Below, in pieces: positions 8,570 through 15,997 of a stretch of DNA of 64,000 bases. The stretch lies in NCBI RefSeq assembly GCF_007280415.1, contig NZ_VKKU01000002.1, positions 124,001-188,000 on the forward strand, written 5' to 3'. Below the pieces are notes generated by a model. That model made no database searches, was not told the DNA's origin, and saw only the letters and a list, made by a program, of their open reading frames with translations. A program made the position numbers and the translations under genes. Source of the stretch: Sphingorhabdus contaminans. Its GTDB lineage: Bacteria > Pseudomonadota > Alphaproteobacteria > Sphingomonadales > Sphingomonadaceae. Within the stretch, counting starts at the first letter, position 1; each line of letters begins with the position of its first letter.

Positions 8570-11569
8570 TTACATCGTTACTTTTGCACCGACATAAAGG
8601 AAACGACCAACGCCCGATGAAATTGGGTAGCTCAATTGGTCAAAGGCCGGCTTTTCATCAAAGATATTGTTGACGCCACCATAGAAGGTGAATTTGTCAT
8701 CTACATCGTAAGCAAGCCGAACATCATGCTCCCAACGCTCCTTGAAGTAGAAGTAGCGTGGATCGGACAAGTCGGGATTAGCCGCCAACTGCTCGGTCGT
8801 GAAACGGCGGGTCTTGCTGAAATAATTGACACCATAGTTGATGTTGAACCCGCCCAATTGCCAATCAATATTGGCGGATCCACGCCAGCGTGGATTATAC
8901 GCCTCCAACGTGTCATCATCAACGTCGGCGCCTACAGTCGGAACAAAGGTAATTTTGTCCAGATAGCCACCTGTTAGGTTGAAGTTGAACGTTCCGATAT
9001 TGTCGGTTGGCATACGGTAATTGATTGTAAAGTCACCGCCGGACGTTTCAAATGCGGCAACATTTTCAGGGCCGACGATAAAGCCGTTGCGCTGTAGTGG
9101 ATCATTTCCGTCTCCCAGCACAAACCCTGTCCCTTGGGCTCGGAATATGTTCTGACAGAACACGTTGTCGATGGTGGGCTGATCTACGCACAACTCGGCT
9201 ACCTCGGTCGCGCTCGGCGTATTGATCGCACCCTTGATACGAATATTGTACCAGTCAAAGCTCATCGACAGCCCCGGAATAAAGCTAGGACGCAAAACGA
9301 CGCCTGCCGTCCACGTCTTTGCTTCCTCCTCGCTCAGATTGGGATTGCCACCAGCCAAGCCGCGCCGTGACGTGGTTGCCTGTGGGTCTGTCGAAGGACT
9401 GAATGTTGCAATCTGTGCAGGCGTCAGACCCAAACCGGAAAGAATCGCGGTACAGTTAGCTTGGCGGAACTGTGTACCGTCATTAAGTCGCGTAACATCG
9501 CACGGATCGGTCACAAATGCGAAGGTCCCAGATTGGGGAGAGAAAAGCTCTCCAATGTTGGGCGCCCTGACGGCTTGTGAGTAAGACCCGCGAAAACGGA
9601 CATCAGGGATTGGCGCGTAGATACCATCTACTTTCCATGTGGTCGTTTTTCCAATCGTCGAATAGTCGGAAAGCCGGATAGCTGCCGAGAAGGACAATAG
9701 GTTGGCAAAGGGCATATCGGCCAGAATGGGCGCGTTAAGCTCAGCAAAAACTTCTTTTACGTCGAATTTGCCGGTGCTTGGCTGCACAGCCGCAAAGTCC
9801 CGCAAATCGCCGGACTGGATCAGAGCATCAGGCGTATCGCTGCTGCTTTCTTTGCGATATTCTGCACCCAAAGCGAAGCCCAGCGGGCCACCCGGCAAGG
9901 TGAACAGCGCATCGAAATCACCCGAGACCGATCCCGAGACGACATGTTGCGTAATGCGTGAACGATTGGTGTTATTCGCCAGAACAAAATCCAAAGCCTC
10001 CTGCGAGGCTACGCCATTACCCAATATGTTGAGGGGACGGCACGGGCTACCTGCGCCGGGGGTGAAGGTAGATGCAGGCTGGTTGAAGTTATTCGGGTCG
10101 ATATTGGACAATGGGTCCAAGGTAGAACGGCAAACAATTTGACCTGTTGCAGGATCGCGCACCGCATCAAGTGCGGCAAAATAGCGATCGCCGATGAGGT
10201 TGCTCGTTTGTGTACCAGCCGCGGTTGTGCGACCGAATACGTAAGAGACTTCGTATCGTGCGTTATCGGAAATATCGCCTTCAACACCCGCTACACCGCG
10301 ATAGGTTTCACGCTTGATCGACTCCCCGCGCACGCCGAAATCGAAGTTATCGCGCGAAATGAGCGCTCCGTTCGTGGTGTTTGCAACCCCGAAACGATCA
10401 TTCAGAAAGGCATTGTCTGGCGCCAGATAGGTGAAAAAGTCAAAGCTTGGCTGCCCGACGGAATAGGCGTTTGTCCGCACATATTTTCCTTCGAGAAACA
10501 CCTTGAACGCCGGTGAGAACTCATAACTTGCCAAGGCGTTTACCGCATGCCGGCGCAACGACGGCTCCAGATCGCCAAAATATCCTGCGGTGGGTGTATT
10601 GGAACCCCCTTGGGCGCGGCCGCCGGACGAGGGAATGGGCAAGCCGCGGTCGTACACAAGACCGCTACCAGTAAAATCTGGAATCCCGTCAAGATCGAGG
10701 TCGACGGCACCGTCGGGTGCACTGTCTGCCCAGCTCAAATTATTATACAGAATGCGATCCGGTACATTTGGATCATCCGGAAAATCGTCCCGGTTGCGGA
10801 AAAGTCCGCGATTCACCTGCGGATCTCCGCTGAAATCCCGGTCAAAGCTGCTCAAACGATCGCGATCGCTGAACTCATAGGCCAGCGCGATGTTTCCGCG
10901 GTCGCCGGCGAAATTCTTACCGGCAACAATGGAAAAAAAGCGTGTGCCTGCATCGCCTTTGTCAGAGATGCCCACTTGGCCACGAGCGGTAACGCCGTCA
11001 AAATTCCGCTTCAGAATGAAGTTCACAACACCGGATACACCATCGGCACCATAAATCGCGGACGCACCACCCGTCAGAACATCAACGCGTTCAATCAGAT
11101 CTTGCGGAATGGAATTGATGTCGACTGACGCGGTATTGGGGATGCCGGCAACATGACGTTTGCCGTTGACGAGCACAAGCGTCCGGTCGGCGCCCAGATT
11201 TCGCAGATCGAGGCGGTTCACGCCTGTCTCGCCAAGGCCTGCATCAGCCCCGCCGGATAATGAGCCGCCGATAGAAGCCGTCAGCGCGGGATTACGGATA
11301 AGCACGTCGGTTACGTTAACTTGACCCGATTTTTCGATGCTTTCTCCCGATACGGCGACGACAGGGTTTGCAACATTCAATTCCGGGCGCGCGATGCGCG
11401 AACCGGTAACGACAATCGCTTCGCCTTCATCAGCTTCAGTAGCTTCGGGGACAGGCTGGGTGTCCTGCGACTCTTGCGCGACCGCCATATTCGGCATCAA
11501 CACAGAAAAGAGCGCCGCAATTGAGACAGACAGGGAGAATTCGCGCATCCGCGCATTATGATTTTTCAT
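8570..11569 (-). CDS. TonB-dependent outer-membrane receptor
   Basis: Gated 22-strand barrel importing a large substrate with TonB/ExbBD energy. 999 residues: a signal peptide (about 1-31, ending NMAVAQ), a TonB box region (EAIVVTGSRI, about 50-59), a plug domain with VLIRNPALTASIGG and GGASAIYGADGVSGVVNFIL, then a long barrel ending in an extended strand (FLYVGAKVTM). Length and the VVTGSRI-type box place it with the sphingomonad oar/iron-catecholate-like group. Substrate not predictable: no TonB-linked partner or siderophore gene is adjacent. 71 bp separate it from the aldolase gene downstream, so co-transcription is possible. Confidence 0.95.
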   Translation of the reverse strand: MKNHNARMREFSLSVSIAALFSVLMPNMAVAQESQDTQPVPEATEADEGEAIVVTGSRIARPELNVANPVVAVSGESIEKSGQVNVTDVLIRNPALTASIGGSLSGGADAGLGETGVNRLDLRNLGADRTLVLVNGKRHVAGIPNTASVDINSIPQDLIERVDVLTGGASAIYGADGVSGVVNFILKRNFDGVTARGQVGISDKGDAGTRFFSIVAGKNFAGDRGNIALAYEFSDRDRLSSFDRDFSGDPQVNRGLFRNRDDFPDDPNVPDRILYNNLSWADSAPDGAVDLDLDGIPDFTGSGLVYDRGLPIPSSGGRAQGGSNTPTAGYFGDLEPSLRRHAVNALASYEFSPAFKVFLEGKYVRTNAYSVGQPSFDFFTYLAPDNAFLNDRFGVANTTNGALISRDNFDFGVRGESIKRETYRGVAGVEGDISDNARYEVSYVFGRTTAAGTQTSNLIGDRYFAALDAVRDPATGQIVCRSTLDPLSNIDPNNFNQPASTFTPGAGSPCRPLNILGNGVASQEALDFVLANNTNRSRITQHVVSGSVSGDFDALFTLPGGPLGFALGAEYRKESSSDTPDALIQSGDLRDFAAVQPSTGKFDVKEVFAELNAPILADMPFANLLSFSAAIRLSDYSTIGKTTTWKVDGIYAPIPDVRFRGSYSQAVRAPNIGELFSPQSGTFAFVTDPCDVTRLNDGTQFRQANCTAILSGLGLTPAQIATFSPSTDPQATTSRRGLAGGNPNLSEEEAKTWTAGVVLRPSFIPGLSMSFDWYNIRIKGAINTPSATEVAELCVDQPTIDNVFCQNIFRAQGTGFVLGDGNDPLQRNGFIVGPENVAAFETSGGDFTINYRMPTDNIGTFNFNLTGGYLDKITFVPTVGADVDDDTLEAYNPRWRGSANIDWQLGGFNINYGVNYFSKTRRFTTEQLAANPDLSDPRYFYFKERWEHDVRLAYDVDDKFTFYGGVNNIFDEKPAFDQLSYPISSGVGRFLYVGAKVTM

Positions 11570-11908
11570 CGGGTACTCCAGAAGATAGCTTTATCGTGAT
11601 CGCTGTCCCCTGAAACATCGCGACAATATTTGCCCGCGAACAAGTTGAGACCCGCAACCTTGATGCCAAATGAACATGGCTCGCCGCTGTTCCATCAATC
11701 GAAACATTCTGCGGAACTGTGACATAAATGCACCAAATTCTGCGGGTCTCGTTTTGGTCGAAGCCGCTTTTTGCTTGAATTTGCCCCATCACACGGTTAA
11801 GGGGCCGAGCATAACGCCGCACTCGTTTGCGGCAATTTTCGTTTTTAGCCTTACAAAATGGCGGGTTTAAGCCATTTTGCCGATTCGATACCGGAGTGAA
11901 GTTTTCTT
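11570..11908. other. Divergent intergenic region, TonB receptor / rpsU
   Basis: 339 bp without a convincing gene. It must hold the promoters for the minus-strand receptor gene and for rpsU. A GGAGTGA ribosome site for rpsU lies at its right end, and an 8-bp inverted repeat (11855-11878) sits just before it. No other repeat or coding signal was seen. Confidence 0.6.
11855..11878 (+). promoter_or_regulatory. Inverted repeat in the rpsU leader
   Basis: AAAATGGC (11855-11862) and GCCATTTT (11871-11878) form a perfect 8-bp stem with an 8-base loop, 30 bases before the rpsU ATG. It could be an operator, an attenuator, or an mRNA structure bound by a ribosomal protein. The short T run at its 3' arm resembles a weak terminator. 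Confidence 0.5.
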
Positions 11909-12115
11909 ATGCAGATCATGGTTCGCGATAATAATGTTGATCAGGCCCTACGCGCGCTGAAGAAAAAGCTGCAGCGTGAAGGCGTGTATCGCGAAATGAA
12001 GCTGCGTCGCCATTTCGAAAAGCCTTCGGAAAAGCGCGCCCGTGAAAAGGCTGCTGCTGTCCGTCGTGCCCGCAAGATGGAACGTAAACAGCAAGAGCGT
12101 GACGGCGCGAAATAA
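11909..12115 (+). CDS. rpsU: 30S ribosomal protein S21
   Basis: 68 residues, strongly basic. [20 protein letters not shown] at the N-terminus and the Arg/Lys-rich C-terminal helix are diagnostic of bacterial S21, which helps the 30S subunit engage mRNA at initiation. The ribosome site GGAGTGA lies about 9 bases before ATG. The gene stands alone, ended by a strong terminator, unlike the rpsU-dnaG-rpoD arrangement of enterobacteria. The leader carries an inverted repeat that may regulate it. Confidence 0.97.
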   Translation: MQIMVRDNNVDQALRALKKKLQREGVYREMKLRRHFEKPSEKRAREKAAAVRRARKMERKQQERDGAK

Positions 12116-12137
12116 GCGTTATTTGCTCTGAACAGGG

Positions 12138-12162
12138 AAAGCGCCGCTCCGGCGCTTTTTTT
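12138..12162 (+). terminator. Intrinsic terminator of rpsU
   Basis: AAAGCGCCG / CGGCGCTTT stem (9 bp) with a three-base loop, followed by a run of seven T. It starts 22 bases after the rpsU stop. Confidence 0.93.
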
Positions 12163-12226
12163 GTGTCTGGAAACCACCGTACATTCTGCTAGTCAGCGCA
12201 CAACTTTAGCGATCAGGAAATAGTCC

Positions 12227-12862
12227 ATGTCTGTAACCGCCGTTCCCATTCTACCGATCAAAAAAGGTTCGCTCACCAAGTTCTGGATCGGTGCAGCCTT
12301 GGTGCTTGCCACTGGCGGTGGACTTGCCTGGTGGGGCACCGCAGATGTTCGGCACGAATTTGGTGACGTGGTCACAACGGAATCGGGACTGCGCTACAAA
12401 GTGCTGAAGGCTGGTGAAGGCCCATCACCCACGGATCAGGATGTAGTCTTGATCAAATATGTCGGCCGCCTGAAGGACGGAAAGATTTTTGACCAGAACC
12501 CGCAAGCGGCCCTGCCCGTAAACGGGGTGGTGCCTGGTTTTTCGGAAGGTCTGAAAGTCATGCAGCGCGGCGGACAATATCGTCTGTGGATTCCAGCAAG
12601 TATCGGATATGGTTCACAAGACCAGCGTAACCCGCAAACAGGCGAAGTTGCGATACCCGGTGGCAGCGAACTGGTTTTCGACGTCGACCTGCTCGAGTTC
12701 AAATCACGCGCCGAAGTCGACGCGATGCAGCGCCAGATACAGGAAATGCAAAAGCAGGGCGGTGCTCCTGGCGGCGGACAGGCAAGCGGTGCTCCGCAAG
12801 GCCTGCCACCCGAAATTCAGGCGCAAATCGATGCGCAGATGCAGGCCCAACGGACCCAATAA
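12227..12862 (+). CDS. FKBP-type peptidyl-prolyl cis-trans isomerase, membrane anchored
   Basis: Prolyl isomerase/chaperone of 211 residues. An N-terminal hydrophobic segment (about 18-37, FWIGAALVLATGGGLAWW) should anchor it with the catalytic domain in the periplasm. The FKBP domain covers about 50-158, with VLIKYVGRLKDGKIFD, VVPGFSEGL, LWIPASIGYG and the C-terminal GGSELVFDVDLLEF strand. A Gln/Gly/Pro-rich tail (about 163-211) is low complexity. The gene is convergent with fumarase, 24 bp apart. Folding of envelope proteins is the inferred role. Confidence 0.92.
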   Translation: MSVTAVPILPIKKGSLTKFWIGAALVLATGGGLAWWGTADVRHEFGDVVTTESGLRYKVLKAGEGPSPTDQDVVLIKYVGRLKDGKIFDQNPQAALPVNGVVPGFSEGLKVMQRGGQYRLWIPASIGYGSQDQRNPQTGEVAIPGGSELVFDVDLLEFKSRAEVDAMQRQIQEMQKQGGAPGGGQASGAPQGLPPEIQAQIDAQMQAQRTQ

Positions 12863-12886
12863 CCCTGACAGTGGCTTCGCCGCTCT

Positions 12887-14410
12887 TTAGGCGGTCGCTA
12901 ACAGCCCCTCGTCCCTGATCCGCTTCTGCCAATAGGTTGGGGCAAGCTGGTGCACATTGTTGCCCTCACTGTCGACCGCGACGGTGACAGGGAAATCCTG
13001 CACTTCAAACTCGTAAATTGCTTCCATACCAAGATCTTCGAAGCCTACGACCTTGCTTCCCTTGATGGCGCGGGCAACAAGATAAGCCGCACCACCCACC
13101 GCCATCAGATAGGCGCTCTTATGCTTGGCAATGGCCTGTGTCGCGGTCGGACCACGCTCGGCCTTGCCGACACAGCCGAGCAAACCTTGTTCAAGCATCA
13201 TGTCCATAAACTTGTCCATTCGCGTGGCGGTGGTGGGGCCCGCAGGACCTACAACTTCCTCACCCACCGGATCGACCGGGCCGACATAATAGATCATCCG
13301 ACCTTTGAAACTCACCGGCAACTCTTCGCCTTTGGCCAGCATGTCGGCTATCCGCTTGTGCGCCGCGTCCCGGCCGGTCAGCATCTTGCCATTCAGCAAC
13401 AGCCGGTCGCCCTGTTTCCATGCCTGCACATCGGCAGCAGTCAGCGTATCAAGGTCAACGCGCTTAGCCGCGGCATCAGGTTTCCAGTCAACCTTCGGCC
13501 ATTCGTCTAGCTTCGGTGCCTCCAGAAATGCTGGCCCCGAGCCATCAAGTGTGAAGTGGGCATGGCGCGTCGCCGCGCAGTTGGGAATCATCGCGACAGG
13601 CTTGCCCGCCGCATGGCATGGCGCGTCCTTGATCTTCACATCCAAGATCGTCGACAGTCCGCCAAGCCCCTGCGCACCGATACCCAGCGCATTTACCTTG
13701 TCGAATATCTCGATCCGCATCGCCTCAATGTCATTTTGCGGTCCACGCGCCTTAAGCGGTCCCATGTCGATAGGTTCCATAAGCGCCTGTTTGGCGAGCA
13801 GCACGCAATGTTCCGCCGTACCGCCAATTCCAATACCCAGCATTCCCGGCGGACACCAGCCGGCGCCCATTTGTGGCAACATTTCGAGCACCCAATCGAC
13901 AATATTGTCCGATGGGTTCATCATCTTAAACTTCGACTTATTTTCGCTGCCGCCACCTTTGGCGGCAACGTCAACCGTGACTTTGCCTCCCGCAACCAGT
14001 TCGACATGCAACACGCAAGGTGTGTTGTCCTTCGTATTGCGACGGGTGAAAGCGGGATCGGCGAGGACCGACGCACGCAGCTTATTGTCTGGATGCAGAT
14101 ATGCACGGCGTACACCTTCATCGACAACTTCCTGCAGTGATTTGGATGTATCGTCCAGTCGACAATCCATGCCCCATTTAACGAATACATTGACGATACC
14201 GGTATCCTGACAAATCGGACGATGCCCCTCGGCACACATGCGGCTGTTGGTCAGTATCTGCGCAATGGCATCTTTTGCCGCCGGCGATTGCTCCGCCTCA
14301 TAAGCTTCCCCCAACGCGTGGATATAATCCATCGGATGGAAGTAGCTGATATATTGAAGTGCGTCGGCTACGCTTTCGATCAGATCGCTCTGGCGGATTT
14401 CTACAGTCAT
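12887..14410 (-). CDS. fumA: Fumarate hydratase, class I (iron-sulfur)
   Basis: Oxygen-sensitive 4Fe-4S enzyme interconverting fumarate and malate in the TCA cycle. 507 residues as one chain holding both the alpha (about 10-290) and beta (about 330-500) parts. Cluster cysteines lie in PICQDTGI (Cys67), GGTAEHCVLL and the LGCVGKAERGP segment. The beta domain carries GKMLTGRDAAHKRI and YYVGPVDP. It is distinct from class II FumC. L(+)-tartrate dehydratase is a related family, but chain length and fusion favour fumarase. The divergent upstream region is AT-rich and leads to the EF-hand gene. Confidence 0.95.
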   Translation of the reverse strand: MTVEIRQSDLIESVADALQYISYFHPMDYIHALGEAYEAEQSPAAKDAIAQILTNSRMCAEGHRPICQDTGIVNVFVKWGMDCRLDDTSKSLQEVVDEGVRRAYLHPDNKLRASVLADPAFTRRNTKDNTPCVLHVELVAGGKVTVDVAAKGGGSENKSKFKMMNPSDNIVDWVLEMLPQMGAGWCPPGMLGIGIGGTAEHCVLLAKQALMEPIDMGPLKARGPQNDIEAMRIEIFDKVNALGIGAQGLGGLSTILDVKIKDAPCHAAGKPVAMIPNCAATRHAHFTLDGSGPAFLEAPKLDEWPKVDWKPDAAAKRVDLDTLTAADVQAWKQGDRLLLNGKMLTGRDAAHKRIADMLAKGEELPVSFKGRMIYYVGPVDPVGEEVVGPAGPTTATRMDKFMDMMLEQGLLGCVGKAERGPTATQAIAKHKSAYLMAVGGAAYLVARAIKGSKVVGFEDLGMEAIYEFEVQDFPVTVAVDSEGNNVHQLAPTYWQKRIRDEGLLATA

Positions 14411-14593
14411 TTACAGTTCCTGTCCGATGGTCAGTTGCCATCGCCCTTAACGATCGAATCGTCAGATTCAACCTTTTGCGCATGTCAGGACTCTGTAACG
14501 ACGCCATTCATCTCGGGTTAAAGAACTGTTCATTTTAAATTCATTTAATAACAAATCTTTTAAATCAAATTACCTCAATTAGGCTTCTATTAT

Positions 14594-14618
14594 CCGATGA
14601 AGTGAGTGACTTCATCGG
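14594..14618. repeat. Perfect 10-bp inverted repeat
   Basis: CCGATGAAGT (14594-14603) and ACTTCATCGG (14609-14618) around a 5-base spacer, in AT-rich intergenic DNA. There is no T run, so an operator or a structured leader is likelier than a terminator. Confidence 0.6.
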
Positions 14619-14735
14619 TCGAATTGAAAATTGATCCATTTTTTAATTGGAAATGTGAAACATAGTTTGCATCTTATGCATTAAGCAATGTGATATTGCT
14701 CAGAAGACAGTGATATTATCTATTTTATATATTTA

Positions 14736-14764
14736 TAATATAGAACAACAACTGTTCTATATTA
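14736..14764 (+). promoter_or_regulatory. Perfect 12-bp inverted repeat upstream of the EF-hand gene
   Basis: TAATATAGAACA (14736-14747) and TGTTCTATATTA (14753-14764) with a 5-base loop, 20 bases before the ATG and 8 before the AGGAG site. Position fits an operator, or a mRNA hairpin that shelters or stabilises the start region. Confidence 0.55.
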
Positions 14765-14784
14765 AAACTTGCAGGAGATTTTTT

Positions 14785-15222
14785 ATGTTACGCATTTTAA
14801 CCGCATCCAGCCTTATTGCGTTGGCAGCAATTCCCGCCATGGCGCAACAGTCGGACCCTATGGCGCCCCCCTCGCCCGCCGATGCAACGGGTACGGTGGA
14901 GGCTCAGCCGGTTGCTGAGCCAGCACCTGCACCAGAGCCGGCCCCCGCCCCCGCTGCAACGCCCCAAACCCGCGAACAGCAGGTAGCGCAGCTGGTTGAT
15001 GCTGAATTTCCTGCTTATGACGCCGACAAAAGCGGCGATCTGGAAGAGCCGGAATTCACGAAATGGCTTCTTGCCCTTCATGCAGCAGGCGGCGATGCTA
15101 AGTCCAAGGCAATGGACCAGACCGCGAAACTGAAATGGGCGAAAGATGGTTTCGCTGCAGCAGATACCGATAAAAGCAAGAAGATCAGCAAAGCTGAAAT
15201 GAGCAAATTTCTTCTCGGTTAA
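14785..15222 (+). CDS. Secreted EF-hand calcium-binding protein
   Basis: 145 residues. The signal peptide covers about 1-20 (ending PAMAQQ), followed by an Ala/Pro-rich stretch (about 25-60) and two EF-hand loops: DADKSGDLEEPEF (about 75-87) and DTDKSKKISKAEM (about 129-141). The second loop has Lys where Gly is usual at position 6, so it may bind calcium weakly. Such proteins are common in sphingomonads and are thought to sense or buffer periplasmic calcium. The ATG at 14785 is chosen over an upstream one because AGGAG lies 8 bases before it and the signal peptide begins there. Confidence 0.85.
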   Translation: MLRILTASSLIALAAIPAMAQQSDPMAPPSPADATGTVEAQPVAEPAPAPEPAPAPAATPQTREQQVAQLVDAEFPAYDADKSGDLEEPEFTKWLLALHAAGGDAKSKAMDQTAKLKWAKDGFAAADTDKSKKISKAEMSKFLLG

Positions 15223-15250
15223 ACCGCTCCTCTCCCCAAAGTGAAAAGAC

Positions 15251-15280
15251 GGGTCCTGTCTTCGCGAGATGGCAGGGCCC
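15251..15280 (+). terminator. Probable terminator after the EF-hand gene
   Basis: GGGTCCTGTC and GGCAGGGCCC pair over 10 bases with two G-U wobbles and a 10-base loop, followed by a T-rich stretch (TATTTTC). It lies 28 bases after the stop codon. Confidence 0.5.
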
Positions 15281-15288
15281 GCATATTT

Positions 15289-15996
15289 TCATTCAGGATT
15301 GAGAAGAAAAACAACATAGCCTTTAAATTCGGAATCTCGGTTCAGGTCGTCCGGTGCCTTCCAAACACCATTTTGCACAAGACCAATGCGGTAAGGCAAT
15401 TTCAGCCGCGATAGGCTTTTAAGGTAATTTTCATATCCTGGAATCGTATGCCGCCCTTGGTAAGTTTGCAGCACAACCTCATCAACGACGCCCGCCAACC
15501 GGTTCAGGTCGGTACTGTCACCTTGTGCACTCCAGTCGAGCAAGCCGGTAATCCCCAAGCGCACGTCCCCCGGTAAGGAAGAACGCAATTCCGCCAGGAA
15601 CGATGCATAATTGGCCAGTCCCCGGGTCGCGGCATCGAAATCAATCTGAACTCCGACCACATTGTTTCCAGCAGTTTTCCAATTGGTGATATCATCCTTG
15701 ATCTGAGGTAAAACTTCTTCACCCCAATCGAGCGTTTCAATACGATAGACAATCCATAAGTCAGCATGCCGCACGGCAGGCGTACCTGGTCGTAGAGAGA
15801 TCAAGCGCGGATTTTTCGCGCCCCTCAGTTCCCCTTGCAATATGTAGATGGTTTTAGCCTGCGTCAGGACAGGTTGGGGGGCAACGCCAGCCCACAGCCA
15901 GTAGGAATCATATTCTGCAGCATCAACGCGCCGTTCCGCGGATTGGCACCCCACCAGTGCCAGCGCGAACAGAACCGTTGCTACGCGCTTCATCAC
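15289..15996 (-). CDS. DUF3142-like lipoprotein
   Basis: 235 residues with a lipoprotein signal (LALVGC, Cys17), so probably anchored in the envelope. The mature part begins YDSYWLWAGV, which, with VVGVQIDFDAATRGL and the TIM-barrel-like spacing of later strands, resembles DUF3142, a family related to glycoside-hydrolase barrels. Asp-containing QIDFD is a candidate catalytic strand. It starts one base after the stop of the 708-residue gene upstream, so the two are co-expressed and probably cooperate. Substrate unknown. Assignment to DUF3142 is from memory of its motifs. Confidence 0.65.
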   Translation of the reverse strand: MMKRVATVLFALALVGCQSAERRVDAAEYDSYWLWAGVAPQPVLTQAKTIYILQGELRGAKNPRLISLRPGTPAVRHADLWIVYRIETLDWGEEVLPQIKDDITNWKTAGNNVVGVQIDFDAATRGLANYASFLAELRSSLPGDVRLGITGLLDWSAQGDSTDLNRLAGVVDEVVLQTYQGRHTIPGYENYLKSLSRLKLPYRIGLVQNGVWKAPDDLNRDSEFKGYVVFLLNPE

Positions 15997-15997
15997 A

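Larger units (their letters stand above)
14411..14784. other. AT-rich intergenic region, fumarase / EF-hand gene
   Basis: 374 bp, much richer in A+T than the neighbouring genes from about 14520 on. It contains two strong inverted repeats (14594-14618 and 14736-14764) and the AGGAG ribosome site of the EF-hand gene. Promoters for both divergent genes must lie here. No coding frame with a ribosome site was seen. Confidence 0.6.

Noticed and set aside
14530-14570. TTAA-spacer-TTAA resembling a CtrA site
   Set aside because: The spacing is 6 bases (TTAAATTCATTTAA), not the 7 of the CtrA consensus, in a very AT-rich stretch where such words occur by chance.
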